A stretch of 64,000 nucleotides of DNA from Afifella sp. IM 167 (GTDB lineage: Bacteria > Pseudomonadota > Alphaproteobacteria > Rhizobiales > Afifellaceae): positions 310,001 through 374,000 of the forward strand of contig NZ_NSLC01000004.1 in the NCBI RefSeq assembly GCF_020144925.1. The letters are read 5' to 3'. A program made the position numbers and the translations under genes. Positions 8,492 through 16,616 of the stretch are shown piece by piece. How positions within the stretch are numbered: position 1 is the stretch's first letter; each line of letters begins with the position of its first letter. The notes beneath the pieces are model-generated. The model saw only the letters and a program-made list of their open reading frames with translations, made no database searches and was not told where the DNA came from.

Positions 8492-9388
8492 GTGACGATC
8501 ATCTGCAAGCGAGAGACGATTTTCGGCAGCGCCGCCCGTGCCAGGCGCCGGCCGATCCAGCTCATGGCGGCTGCAGCTTTCCTGCTCCTCGCCGGCCCGC
8601 TTCTCCTTGCCGGGCCGGGGCACGCCCAGGATACCGCTTCCGAGCCGAAAGAGGCTCCGGCCGCCGAGGCGGCTGCGCAGGCGCCGGCGGATGCACCGGC
8701 CACCGAGGCCCCGGCCACCGAGGCTCCCGCCACCGACCAGGCCCTGAGCGAGGAGCCGGCCGCGCCGACTGTGCCGGCTCCGGATTCGGCCGCTCCGGCG
8801 GAAGAAAGCGCGCCTGCCGAAGAAGCGACGCCCGAGGCAGCCCCCGCCCCCGAGGCGGCGCCCGCTCCAGATGCCGCGCCGGCCGCAACGGAGGAAGCCA
8901 CCACAGCCGAAGAGCTTCCGGAATATCTCGACATCAAGCGCAGCCCCGATGCCATGCCGGAACCGGTGAGGCGCACCTGGCAGGCGCTGCGCGCCGCCGC
9001 GCTGTCGGGCGACATCGAGAGCCTTCGCCCGCTGATCGAGGCGCAGGATCCGCCGCCCGCCTTCGCCTTCGACAATGTGGGCGATCCGATCGACTACCTG
9101 AAATCGCTGTCCGGCGACGCGGAGGGCCGCGAGATCCTCGCGATCATGCTGGAGATCCTCGATTCGGGCTATCTCGACGTCGACCGCGGCACGCAGAACG
9201 AGATGTATCTGTGGCCCTACTTCGCCCGGTATCCGCTCGACCGGCTGACGCCCGAGCAGATCGTCGAGCTCTTCACGCTGATCACGGCGGGTGACTGGCA
9301 GGACATCCAGTCCTACGGGGCCTACATCTTCTTCCGTCTCGGCATCGACCCGCAGGGGCGCTGGCACTTCTTCCTCGCCGGCGACTGA
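8492..9388 (+). CDS. exported protein with long Ala/Pro/Glu linker and conserved C-terminal domain, function unknown
   Basis: 298 residues from a GTG at 8492, preferred because AGGGGAG lies six bases ahead. A signal peptide is apparent (IQLMAAAAFLLLAGPLLLAGPGHAQ). Residues about 45-145 are low-complexity Ala/Pro/Glu/Thr, including three near-identical 15-bp units. The C-terminal 150 residues look folded: YLDIKRSPDAMPEPVRRTWQALRAAALSGDIESL, then a region ending RLGIDPQGRWHFFLAGD. I recognise no named domain. The linker suggests a periplasmic protein that spans wall or membrane spacing. It follows the TIGR02301 gene by 75 bp on the same strand and converges on the flippase gene. Confidence 0.75.
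   Translation: MTIICKRETIFGSAARARRRPIQLMAAAAFLLLAGPLLLAGPGHAQDTASEPKEAPAAEAAAQAPADAPATEAPATEAPATDQALSEEPAAPTVPAPDSAAPAEESAPAEEATPEAAPAPEAAPAPDAAPAATEEATTAEELPEYLDIKRSPDAMPEPVRRTWQALRAAALSGDIESLRPLIEAQDPPPAFAFDNVGDPIDYLKSLSGDAEGREILAIMLEILDSGYLDVDRGTQNEMYLWPYFARYPLDRLTPEQIVELFTLITAGDWQDIQSYGAYIFFRLGIDPQGRWHFFLAGD
8693..8737 (+). repeat. three tandem 15-bp units inside the linker coding region
   Basis: Units at 8693-8707, 8708-8722 and 8723-8737 differ by a few bases and encode APATE, APATE and APATD in frame. They extend the Ala/Pro/Glu linker of the exported protein at 8492-9388. Such repeats change length by slippage without breaking the frame. Confidence 0.8.
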
Positions 9389-9404
9389 GCCGGCCCGGCG
9401 GCGC

Positions 9405-10841
9405 CTATTCTGCGGGCGCCGGAGAGGTGCCGCGCCAGCGGGCGAGGAACTCCTTCAGGAAAATCATCGCGCCGACGACCGTGGTGTCGAGGCCGAGCAG
9501 GCGCCTTGCGGCAAGCGCCAGCCATGCCGAGCGCACCGTCAGTGCGATCGTCGTGGCGAGGGCCGCGCCCAAGACCCCGAAGGGGATGATCAGCGCGACG
9601 GAGAGCGCGGCGCTGGCGATCACCATCACCACATAGGTCCGTGCCGAGAAACTGCCGAAGCCGGTCATGTTGAGGATATCCTCTGCCGGGCCGAAGAAGG
9701 CGCGCAGGATGACGCCCGCCGCGAGGATGAGCAGCACCGGATAGCCCTCGCTGAAGCCATCGCCGAAAAGCGACAGGAGGAGCGAGCCGCACAGCACGAC
9801 GGCACCCGTCGCAAGGGCCGAGGAAACGAAGGTGAGCAGACTCACCTCCCGCGTCAGGAGCTTCAGGCGCGGCGCGTCACCGTTGGCGTGGGCGGCGGAG
9901 AAGAGATGCGCCGAGCCGACCGCCGCCGCATAGGGGATGAGCGCCACCACCTGGATGATGCGCGTCGCGGCGAAGAAGACGCCGATATGCACGGGGCTGA
10001 CGAAGAACGACATGACGATCACGGACATGAAGCTGAACAACGGCTCCATGCCGCGCATGATGGCGAAGGGCGCCGAGCCGCGCAGCCATTCGCGGATGCG
10101 ATAGACGCGCGGGCCGGGTGGGACGACCTTTCTCAGCTTGGCATAGATGGCGATGAACTGGCCGATGCCGGCGAACGCCATGCCGAGGAAGGCGCAGGCG
10201 AAGGCGGTGACGGCGGTCGCCTCAAAGCCCATGAGCACCGCGGCCAGCATGAACATCAGCAGGAAGCCGTGGCGCAGGACGTAGATCGGCACCAGCGCCG
10301 AGACGGTCCAGAAATGGGCGCGGCCGACATCCTCCAGATAGGCCTGCAGGCACATGAAGGGGATGACGGCGGCCATCATCATGATCGGCAGGACGTAGGC
10401 GCTCTGCATCAACGGCGCGGCGAACCAGACGCCGCCGGCAAGGGCGAGGCCTATCGCCAGCGGCAGGAGCGAGGACATGAGAAGCGCCAGGCGCAGGAAG
10501 CCGCGCAGTTCGTCGGGGGTGCCCCTTTCGCGCAGGGCCGGCACGTAGCGCACGCAGGAATCGGCGAAGCCGAAGGTGCCGATCGACTGGAAGACGAGCA
10601 GCCAGACCCAGGTGAAGGCGAAGATGCCGTATTCGAACTGGCCCATCAGGCGGGCGAGCACGACCTGCGTCACATAGGCGAGGACGGCGTTGAGGACGCG
10701 GATGGCGAGAGCGAAGATGGAGGCGCGGCGGGCCTTGCCGCGCTCGTCGGCGCTCGTCAGCGCCCTCAAGCCGATGGCGAGGACGCCGCCGAGGCGGCCA
10801 GACGGCATCTTCCCATTCGCGCTCAAGCAAGGCTCCAGCAT
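9405..10841 (-). CDS. polysaccharide flippase-like membrane protein (Wzx/MOP superfamily)
   Basis: 478 residues with about 12-14 hydrophobic segments, the pattern of MOP-superfamily lipid-linked oligosaccharide flippases. The N-terminal cytosolic lead (KARRASIFALAIRVLNAVLAYVTQVVLARLMG) and FEYGIFAFTWVWLLVFQSIGTFGFADS agree with alphaproteobacterial proteins annotated as lipopolysaccharide or oligosaccharide translocases. No glycosyltransferase, polymerase or sugar-nucleotide gene lies beside it, so its polymer is unknown. Start ATG at 10841; an internal Met 12 codons in could also serve. It lies downstream of the dihydroorotase gene on the same strand, 78 bp apart. Confidence 0.85.
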   Translation of the reverse strand: MLEPCLSANGKMPSGRLGGVLAIGLRALTSADERGKARRASIFALAIRVLNAVLAYVTQVVLARLMGQFEYGIFAFTWVWLLVFQSIGTFGFADSCVRYVPALRERGTPDELRGFLRLALLMSSLLPLAIGLALAGGVWFAAPLMQSAYVLPIMMMAAVIPFMCLQAYLEDVGRAHFWTVSALVPIYVLRHGFLLMFMLAAVLMGFEATAVTAFACAFLGMAFAGIGQFIAIYAKLRKVVPPGPRVYRIREWLRGSAPFAIMRGMEPLFSFMSVIVMSFFVSPVHIGVFFAATRIIQVVALIPYAAAVGSAHLFSAAHANGDAPRLKLLTREVSLLTFVSSALATGAVVLCGSLLLSLFGDGFSEGYPVLLILAAGVILRAFFGPAEDILNMTGFGSFSARTYVVMVIASAALSVALIIPFGVLGAALATTIALTVRSAWLALAARRLLGLDTTVVGAMIFLKEFLARWRGTSPAPAE

Positions 10842-10919
10842 GTCCCGAAGCCGAGACTTAACAGGCGCCTGTTAATTGCAGCTAAAGCGGCCCGAATACG
10901 GTTAAGCGAGCCCGGCGCC

Positions 10920-12242
10920 CTAGGTGGAGGCGAAGCGCACCGGCTCGCCGAGGCCGGGGGCGACAATCTCGCCCTCCCACATGACGCGCCTGCCGCGGAT
11001 GATGGTGCCGACGGGCCAGCCCGCCACCTCGTAGCCGTCATAGGGCGTCCAGCCGGCGCGCGAGCCCATCATGGCATCGGTGATGGTTTCCTGCCGGCCG
11101 AGATCGACGACGGAGAAATCCGCATCGTAGCCGACCGCGATACGGCCCTTGCCGCGGATGCCGAAAAGGCGCGCCGGACCGGCGCTGGTCATGTCCATCA
11201 GGCGCAGGAGGCTCAGCTTGCCGCGCGCCGCATGGTCGAGCATCACCGGCAGCAGCGTCTGCACGCCCGGCATGCCGGAGGGCGAAGCGGGATAGGGCTC
11301 GGCCTTTTCCTCCAGCGTATGGGGGGCGTGGTCGGAACCCAGAATGTCGGCCGTGCCGTCGGCGAGGCCCTGCCAGATGCGGGCGCGGTGGCGCGCGGCG
11401 CGGATCGGCGGGTTCATCTGCAGGCGCGTGCCCAGAAGGGCGTAGTCCTCGGCGGCGAAGGTGAGGTGCTGCGGCGTCACCTCGAGCGAGGCGATGTCCT
11501 TGTGATCGCGCAAGAAATCCATCTCCTCGCCGGTGGAGATGTGGAGGATGTGGATGGAGGCGTTGTGGCGGGCGGCGATGGCGACGAGCCGCCGCGTGGA
11601 GGAAAGCGCCGCCTCCTCGTCGCGCCACACCGGATGGCTCGACGGATCGTTGGCCCGGCGCTCGTCGAGGCGCGCGCGAAGGCGCATCTCGTCTTCCGAA
11701 TGGAAGGCGGCGCGCCGGCGGGTGCGCCTCAAAATCTCTTCCACGCCCGCATCGTCCTCCAGCAGGAGATCTCCCGTGGAGGAGCCCATGAAGACCTTGA
11801 TGCCGGCCGCGCCCGGCAGGCGCTCCAGCTCCGGCACGTCGGCGGCGTTCTCGCGCGTGCCGCCGACCCAGAAGGCGTGGTCGCAATGCATGCGGCCCTT
11901 CGCCCGGGAGAGCTTGTCGGCCAGCGCCTCGGGGCTCGTCGTCAGCGGGTTGGTGTTGGGCATCTCGAAGACGGCGGTGACACCGCCCAGCACTGCGGCG
12001 CGCGAGCCGGTCTCAAGGTCTTCCTTGTGCTCGTTGCCCGGCTCGCGGAAATGCACCTGGCTGTCGATGACGCCCGGCAGGATGGTAAGGCCGGTGGCAT
12101 CGATCACCTCGCCCGCGTCGGCGGCGTGGAGGCTGCCGAGCGCGGCGATGCGCCCGTTCGTGACGCCGATGTCGCGCAGGCCGATGCCGTCGTGGTTGAC
12201 GATGCTTGCGCCGCGGATGAGGAGGTCGAAAGTCTGTGTCAT
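10920..12242 (-). CDS. pyrC: dihydroorotase-family amidohydrolase
   Basis: 440 residues. Dihydroorotase closes carbamoyl-aspartate to dihydroorotate in pyrimidine synthesis. Seen here: VIDSQVHFREPG at about 57-68, GIKVFMGSSTG with the lysine that is carboxylated in class I enzymes, FHSEDE, ILHISTGEE, and the aspartate in GSDHAPHT. The usual first His of the HxH metal pair is Gln (SQVH). From memory, a similar DxQVHFREPG occurs in whole groups of annotated bacterial dihydroorotases, so this may be a natural variant. ATG at 12242 fits the family start; longer in-frame extension upstream overlaps YgfZ on the other strand and is spurious. No pyrB is adjacent. Confidence 0.82.
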   Translation of the reverse strand: MTQTFDLLIRGASIVNHDGIGLRDIGVTNGRIAALGSLHAADAGEVIDATGLTILPGVIDSQVHFREPGNEHKEDLETGSRAAVLGGVTAVFEMPNTNPLTTSPEALADKLSRAKGRMHCDHAFWVGGTRENAADVPELERLPGAAGIKVFMGSSTGDLLLEDDAGVEEILRRTRRRAAFHSEDEMRLRARLDERRANDPSSHPVWRDEEAALSSTRRLVAIAARHNASIHILHISTGEEMDFLRDHKDIASLEVTPQHLTFAAEDYALLGTRLQMNPPIRAARHRARIWQGLADGTADILGSDHAPHTLEEKAEPYPASPSGMPGVQTLLPVMLDHAARGKLSLLRLMDMTSAGPARLFGIRGKGRIAVGYDADFSVVDLGRQETITDAMMGSRAGWTPYDGYEVAGWPVGTIIRGRRVMWEGEIVAPGLGEPVRFAST

Positions 12243-12332
12243 GGCACGCTGCTTGCCAATTGCCGGCAGGGAGCGCAAGCGGCATTGCCCCCGCAGGCGA
12301 TCCGCCTTAGCTGAGAACCGGAGGACGAGGCG

Positions 12333-13184
12333 ATGGCGCTGGCACGACTGACAGAGCGGACGATCCTGAAGGTGGGGGGGCCGGAAGCCCGGCACTTCCT
12401 CGCCAATATCGTCACCTGCGACCTGCCGCCGGACGAGGGCGGCCTCGCCTACGGCGCGCTGCTGACGCCGCAGGGAAAGATCATCGCCGACTTCTTCATC
12501 CACAGGCTGGGCGAGGGCTTTGCGCTCGATATCGCGGCGGCCGCGGCGCCGGACCTTTTGAAGCGGCTGACGCTCTACCGCCTGCGGGCGAAGGTCGACA
12601 TCGCCGAAGCGGGCGAGGCGCTCGCCGTCTTCGCCGGCTGGGACGGGGCCGCGCCGGAGGGGGCCCATGCCGATCCCCGGCTCGAAGCGCTCGGCTGGCG
12701 GATGGTTGCCGCGCCGGATGCGCTCTCGCCCGACACGGACGCGGTCGCCTATCACGCCCGCCGGGTCCTGCTCGGCGTGCCGGAGGGCGGCACCGACTTT
12801 CTCTACAACGACGCCTTCCCGCACGACGCGGCCATGGACTGCCTTCACGGCGTCGCCTTCCGGAAGGGCTGCTATATCGGCCAGGAGGTCGTCTCGCGCA
12901 TGCAGCACCGCGGCACCGCCCGCCGGCGCATGGTGCTTCTCACCGCCTCCAATGGCGGCGCGCTGCCAGAAACCGGAGCAGATGTGCTGGCCGGCGAGAA
13001 GGTCGTCGGACGGCTCGGTTCCTCGGCAGATGGCAAGGCGATCGCTCTGGTGCGGATCGACCGGCTCGGCGAGGCGATCGCCGCGGGCCAGGAGATCAGC
13101 GCGGGCGGCACGCCCGTCGCCGCCGCCCTGCCGGACTGGGCGTGCTACACATGGCCGGAGGCAACGGCCGGCGGACAGGGATAG
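12333..13184 (+). CDS. ygfZ: YgfZ/GcvT-domain folate-binding protein (Fe-S cluster assembly or repair)
   Basis: 283 residues. The signature FRKGCYIGQEVVSRMQHRG (about residues 177-195), containing the family's KGCYxGQE motif with its reactive cysteine, is complete. YgfZ (human IBA57) proteins bind tetrahydrofolate and support maturation or repair of some Fe-S enzymes. The start MALARLTERTILKV is family-like and diverges from dihydroorotase over 90 bp. The next gene begins 2 bp after the stop, starting a tight four-gene run (YgfZ, HD protein, phosphatase-like, NadQ). Confidence 0.93.
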   Translation: MALARLTERTILKVGGPEARHFLANIVTCDLPPDEGGLAYGALLTPQGKIIADFFIHRLGEGFALDIAAAAAPDLLKRLTLYRLRAKVDIAEAGEALAVFAGWDGAAPEGAHADPRLEALGWRMVAAPDALSPDTDAVAYHARRVLLGVPEGGTDFLYNDAFPHDAAMDCLHGVAFRKGCYIGQEVVSRMQHRGTARRRMVLLTASNGGALPETGADVLAGEKVVGRLGSSADGKAIALVRIDRLGEAIAAGQEISAGGTPVAAALPDWACYTWPEATAGGQG

Positions 13185-13186
13185 CC

Positions 13187-13852
13187 ATGCCCGATCGTTC
13201 CAGCGCCCCGGGGCGCGCCTGGCAGCGCATGCTCTCGGGAAGGAGGCTCGACCTCCTCGACCCTTCCCCGCTCGACGTGGAGCTGGAGGATATCGCCCAC
13301 GGGCTTGCCCGCGTGGCGCGCTGGAACGGCCAGACGCATGGCGACCACGCCTATTCGGTGGCGCAGCACTCGCTGCTGGTGGAAGCCGTGCTCGCCCTTC
13401 TCCTGCCCACGCTCGACGCGCCGGCGCGGCTCACCGCGCTTCTCCACGACGCGCCCGAATACGTGATCGGCGACATGATCTCGCCGTTCAAGGCAGTGCT
13501 CGGCGGCGAGTACAAGGATGTGGAGCGGCGCCTCCAGCACGCGGTGCATCTGCGCTTCGCGCTGCCGGCCGAATGCGAGCCGAAGCTGAAGAAGCAGATC
13601 AAGAAGGCCGACCAGGCCGCCGCCTATTGGGAGGCGACGCTGCTTGCCGGCTTCGCCGAGAAGGAGGCGCGTCGCTATTTCGGCGATCCCTCCGTCTCCC
13701 GCGAGGCGGTCGGCGCGTTGCTCACGCCCTGGCCGGCGACGGAGGCGGAGCGCCGGTTCCGCGAGCGATTTATCGAGGTCGAGACGGGACTTGCAAAAAG
13801 GGCGGAGGCACCGGCCGCGCGCCCCGCCGCCCGGCAGCGGAGGAGCGCCTGA
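13187..13852 (+). CDS. HD-domain hydrolase, YfbR-like (5'-nucleotidase family)
   Basis: 221 residues. HD-superfamily metal residues are visible: His in GDHAYSVAQHS (about residue 45-55), the His-Asp pair in LLHDAPEYVIGDM (about 87-99), and a distal Asp in KKADQAA. This order is that of YfbR-like deoxynucleoside 5'-monophosphatases and related alphaproteobacterial phosphohydrolases. The C-terminal 35 residues are an Ala/Arg-rich tail. The ATG at 13187 lies 2 bp after the ygfZ stop; its own stop shares one base with the next start (TGATG). A nucleotide substrate is inferred from the family. Confidence 0.85.
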   Translation: MPDRSSAPGRAWQRMLSGRRLDLLDPSPLDVELEDIAHGLARVARWNGQTHGDHAYSVAQHSLLVEAVLALLLPTLDAPARLTALLHDAPEYVIGDMISPFKAVLGGEYKDVERRLQHAVHLRFALPAECEPKLKKQIKKADQAAAYWEATLLAGFAEKEARRYFGDPSVSREAVGALLTPWPATEAERRFRERFIEVETGLAKRAEAPAARPAARQRRSA

Positions 13853-14367
13853 TGCCGGCCATCTATGTCTGCCCGCTGGCGCACCTTGCCGCCACCGTGA
13901 GGGCCACCGGCGCCCGCCACATCGCCACGCTCATCAATGCCGGCACCAACGTGCCTCGGCCAGAAAGCGTGCCCGCGGAGAACCATCTCTTTCTCGGCCT
14001 CAACGACATCTCCATGGAGGTGGACGGCATGATCCTGCCCGGCGAGGAGCATATCGCCCGCTTCGTCGCCTTCGTGGAGGAATGGGACCGAAAGGCGCCG
14101 CTTGTCGTGCATTGCTGGGCGGGCATCAGCCGCTCCACCGCCGGCGCCTTCACCGCCTATTGCGCGCTGCGGCCCGACGTTTCCGAGGAGGTCGTCGCGC
14201 GGCGCCTTCGCGCGCGCTCGCCGCAGGCCACACCCAATGCCCGCATCGTCGCGCTCGCCGACCAGTACCTGAAACGCGAGGGCCGCATGGTCGCCGCGAT
14301 CGAGGGGATCGGCCGCGGCGCCAACGCCTTTGAAGGCAATGTCTTCGCGCTCCGCATCGACGAGTGA
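13852..14367 (+). CDS. protein-tyrosine-phosphatase-like (cysteine phosphatase fold) protein
   Basis: 171 residues with the P-loop HCWAGISRSTAG (about residues 86-97), a proper C-x5-R-S signature of cysteine-dependent phosphatases. The N-terminus IYVCPLAHLAATVRATGARHIATLIN and the lack of recognisable signal or membrane segment suggest a small cytosolic enzyme. Whether the substrate is a phosphotyrosine, a phosphoinositide-like molecule or a nucleotide is unknown. Start ATG overlaps the previous stop by one base and the following regulator starts inside its 3' end, so the three genes must be co-expressed. Confidence 0.82.
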   Translation: MPAIYVCPLAHLAATVRATGARHIATLINAGTNVPRPESVPAENHLFLGLNDISMEVDGMILPGEEHIARFVAFVEEWDRKAPLVVHCWAGISRSTAGAFTAYCALRPDVSEEVVARRLRARSPQATPNARIVALADQYLKREGRMVAAIEGIGRGANAFEGNVFALRIDE

Positions 14368-15385
14368 GCCGGGGCCCGCCGCGGCGCTGCCGGCGGCCGG
14401 GCGCGAGGCTCCCGCGCGCATCGAGATCGGCCTCAACGCGGCCATCGTCGCCGTCGACCGGCTGACGCCGCTCATCCTCGTCACCCAGCCCGGCGCGAAG
14501 GGCCGCGAAGAGGGCCTGCCCTTCGGCCCGTTCGACCCGCTCGAGCACCGCACCATGGAGATCGGGCTCCGCGCCTTCGTGGAGGAGCAGACGCGCCTGC
14601 GCCTCGGCTATGTGGAACAGCTCTACACCTTCGGCGACCGGGGCCGGCATGCAAGGCGCGGCGACACGGCCGCGCATGTCATGTCGGTCGGCTACCTCGC
14701 CCTCACCCGCCGCGACGAGGACGGCGAGGAGGCGCTGAAGGAGAGCGGCGCGGACTGGCGGCCCTGGTACGGCTATTTTCCCTGGGAGGACTGGCGCACG
14801 GGCCGGCCGCCGATCCTCGACGCGGCCATCGAGCCGGCGCTGGAGCGCTGGTGCGCCATGGCGCCCTCCGCCGAGCGGCCCGACCGGCCGCTCGCCCGGC
14901 GCGAGCGGGTGCGCCTCGCCTTCGGCTGGGGCGGCGTGCCCTTCGACGAGGAGCGGGTGCTCGACCGCTACGAGCTTCTCTACGAAGCCGGGCTGGTGCC
15001 GGAAGCGCGGCGCGACGGGCGCGCCAGCGCCGCCCTGTGGAAGGACCTTCCCCCCATCGGCCGGCCGATGCGCTTCGACCACCGGCGCATCCTCGCCACC
15101 GCCATCAGCCGCCTGCGCGCCAAGCTGAAATACCGGCCTGTCGTCTTCGAGCTCGTCGCCGATTCCTTCACACTGACCGAACTGCAGAAGGTGGTGGAGG
15201 CGATTTCCGGCCGGCATCTGCACAAACAGAACTTCCGGCGGCTTGTGGAACAGACCCGACTTGTGGAACAGACGGGCGAGACGAGCATCTCCACGGGCGG
15301 GCGTCCGGCCGCCCTTTTCCGGTTCCGGCGGGAAGTGATGAAGGAAGGCGCCTTGGCCGGTCTCCGGCTCCGCGGCCGCCCCTAA
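14339..15385 (+). CDS. nadQ: NadQ-type transcriptional regulator (Nudix-like sensor plus winged helix)
   Basis: 348 residues. The N-terminal part (about 25-190) is a Nudix-like fold without a working Nudix box (PFGPFDPLEHRTMEIGLRAFVEEQTRLRLGYVEQLYTFGD). The C-terminal part (about 240-330) is the winged helix, with LTELQKVVEAISGRHLHKQNFRRLVE. This is the alphaproteobacterial NAD regulator family, described as repressing NAD de novo synthesis genes (nadABC). No nad gene lies in this window, so it acts in trans or has other targets. The start is inside the upstream gene (ATG at 14330 or 14339); the first 25 residues are Ser/Ala/Pro-rich and not conserved-looking. Confidence 0.82.
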   Translation: MSSRSASTSEPGPAAALPAAGREAPARIEIGLNAAIVAVDRLTPLILVTQPGAKGREEGLPFGPFDPLEHRTMEIGLRAFVEEQTRLRLGYVEQLYTFGDRGRHARRGDTAAHVMSVGYLALTRRDEDGEEALKESGADWRPWYGYFPWEDWRTGRPPILDAAIEPALERWCAMAPSAERPDRPLARRERVRLAFGWGGVPFDEERVLDRYELLYEAGLVPEARRDGRASAALWKDLPPIGRPMRFDHRRILATAISRLRAKLKYRPVVFELVADSFTLTELQKVVEAISGRHLHKQNFRRLVEQTRLVEQTGETSISTGGRPAALFRFRREVMKEGALAGLRLRGRP

Positions 15386-15395
15386 TGGAGTTTTC

Positions 15396-15977
15396 ATGAC
15401 CGGCGATGTCATCCTGCTGCTGCGCCACGGCCTGACCGACTGGAACGTGGAAGGCCGCTTCCAGGGCGTGCGCGAAATCCCCATCAACGCGATCGGCCGG
15501 CGCCAGGCGGCGCGCAACGGGCGGGTGCTGCCCTCGCTGCTTGCCGATCACGAATGGAAATTCGTCGCCTCGCCGCTCGGGCGCGCCATGGAGACGATGC
15601 AGATCGTGCTGAAGAACGCCGGTCGTGCCGACCAGCCCTTCACCACCGATCCGGCGCTGCGCGAGGTCTCCTTCGGCGACTGGGAAGCGCATACGATCCG
15701 CGAATTGAAGGAAGAGCACCCGGAGGCGGTGGCCACACGCAAGGCGGACAAGTGGAACTTCGTGCCGCCGGCAGGCGAGAGCTACGCCATGCTGGCCGAG
15801 CGTTTCGCCGAGTGGATGAAGGGCCAGAGCGGGCGCACCGTCCTCGTCGCCCATGGCGGCATCACGCGCGTCGCCCTCCACCACCTCATCGGCCTGCCGG
15901 CAGCCTCGGCGCCGCAATTCTACGTACCCCATGACCGCATCATCGCGGTCTTCGAGGGCAAGGCCATGATGATCTGA
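15396..15977 (+). CDS. histidine phosphatase family protein (phosphoglycerate mutase-like)
   Basis: 193 residues. The phosphohistidine motif LLRHGLTDWN is at residues 8-17 and the second catalytic His in VLVAHGGITR at about 150-159, with SPLGRAMETMQ and REVSFGDWE between. It is a two-His phosphatase of the PhoE/CobC-like kind, not a full glycolytic mutase (too short). Substrate unknown. It starts 10 bp after nadQ and is the last gene of this plus-strand run, converging on the Lrp regulator 15 bp away. Confidence 0.88.
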   Translation: MTGDVILLLRHGLTDWNVEGRFQGVREIPINAIGRRQAARNGRVLPSLLADHEWKFVASPLGRAMETMQIVLKNAGRADQPFTTDPALREVSFGDWEAHTIRELKEEHPEAVATRKADKWNFVPPAGESYAMLAERFAEWMKGQSGRTVLVAHGGITRVALHHLIGLPAASAPQFYVPHDRIIAVFEGKAMMI

Positions 15978-15992
15978 GCGCCCCGGCGCGCC

Positions 15993-16472
15993 TCAGAACT
16001 CCAGGGGCGCGTTGTCGACCACTTCCTTCATGACGAAGAAGGTGCGCGTCTGACGCACGCCGGGCAGCGCGATCAGGCGCTCGCCGTGCAGCCGGTTGAA
16101 GCCGGCGATGTCCTGCACCCGGATCTTCAGGAAATAGTCGAAATCCCCGGCGACGAGGTGGCAGTCGAGCACGAAGCGGAGCTTGGCGATGGCCGCCTCG
16201 AAGGCCGCGAAGCTCTCCGGCGTTGAACGATCGAGCACCACCCCGACGATGACGAGGGCCTCGCGCCCCACCTTGTCCGGCGCGATCTCGGCCCGCACAT
16301 GCCGCACATAGCCCTCATCGAAAAGGCGCTGGGTGCGGCGGTGGCAGGTGGCGGGGCTGACATTCGCGGCCCTGGCGATCTCGGCGTTGCTCATCCGCCC
16401 GTCGCGCTGCAGCAGCGCCAGGATACGTCGATCGACCCGGTCGAGGCCCGGAGCCGCGGAAGCCTCTTTCAT
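15993..16472 (-). CDS. Lrp/AsnC family regulator, probable regulator of acdS
   Basis: 159 residues from ATG 16472 (GGTGAGG upstream); a GTG at 16484 would add four. The N-terminal helix-turn-helix reads LDRVDRRILALLQRDGRMSNAEIARAANVSPATCHRRTQRL, followed by a C-terminal ligand/oligomer RAM domain (DCHLVAGDFDYFLKIRVQD). It faces acdS across 144 bp. In many ACC-deaminase loci an Lrp-like AcdR sits in exactly this divergent position and switches acdS on in the presence of ACC, so the same role is inferred here. The intergenic region holds symmetrical elements described separately. Confidence 0.88.
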   Translation of the reverse strand: MKEASAAPGLDRVDRRILALLQRDGRMSNAEIARAANVSPATCHRRTQRLFDEGYVRHVRAEIAPDKVGREALVIVGVVLDRSTPESFAAFEAAIAKLRFVLDCHLVAGDFDYFLKIRVQDIAGFNRLHGERLIALPGVRQTRTFFVMKEVVDNAPLEF

Positions 16473-16495
16473 TCCTGGCCTCACCCTGCGGATTT

Positions 16496-16586
16496 CTCAT
16501 TCATTTGCGCCGCAATGTGATCGAAGAGCGCCGCTGGAGGCAATAACTTCGGGAGCACCTTTCACAAGAGCTTCGCTATGAATGAG
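16496..16586. promoter_or_regulatory. Lrp-acdS intergenic region with a 9-bp inverted repeat and an 11-bp palindrome
   Basis: CTCATTCAT at 16496-16504 is matched exactly on the other strand by ATGAATGAG at 16578-16586, 73 bp apart. Immediately after the first arm lies the odd palindrome TTGCGCCGCAA at 16505-16515. Lrp-family proteins often bind several spaced, imperfectly symmetrical sites and wrap DNA, so these are candidate operators for the divergent pair. This is inference from symmetry and position only. Confidence 0.4.
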
Positions 16587-16616
16587 CGACGATGACCCCT
16601 GCGCCTGGAGGGCCGA

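Noticed and set aside
9291-12314. A 1007-codon open frame on the plus strand opposite the flippase and dihydroorotase genes
   Set aside because: Its composition is Arg/Gly/His/Glu-rich with no motif and it lies wholly antisense to two well-supported genes; such frames are expected in high-GC coding DNA.
15220-15290. Tandem duplication inside nadQ (CTTGTGGAACAGAC twice, 18 bp apart)
   Set aside because: The 6-codon repeat falls in the wing of the winged helix, where from memory relatives have a similar RRLVE..GLVE pattern; it keeps the frame and needs no special explanation.
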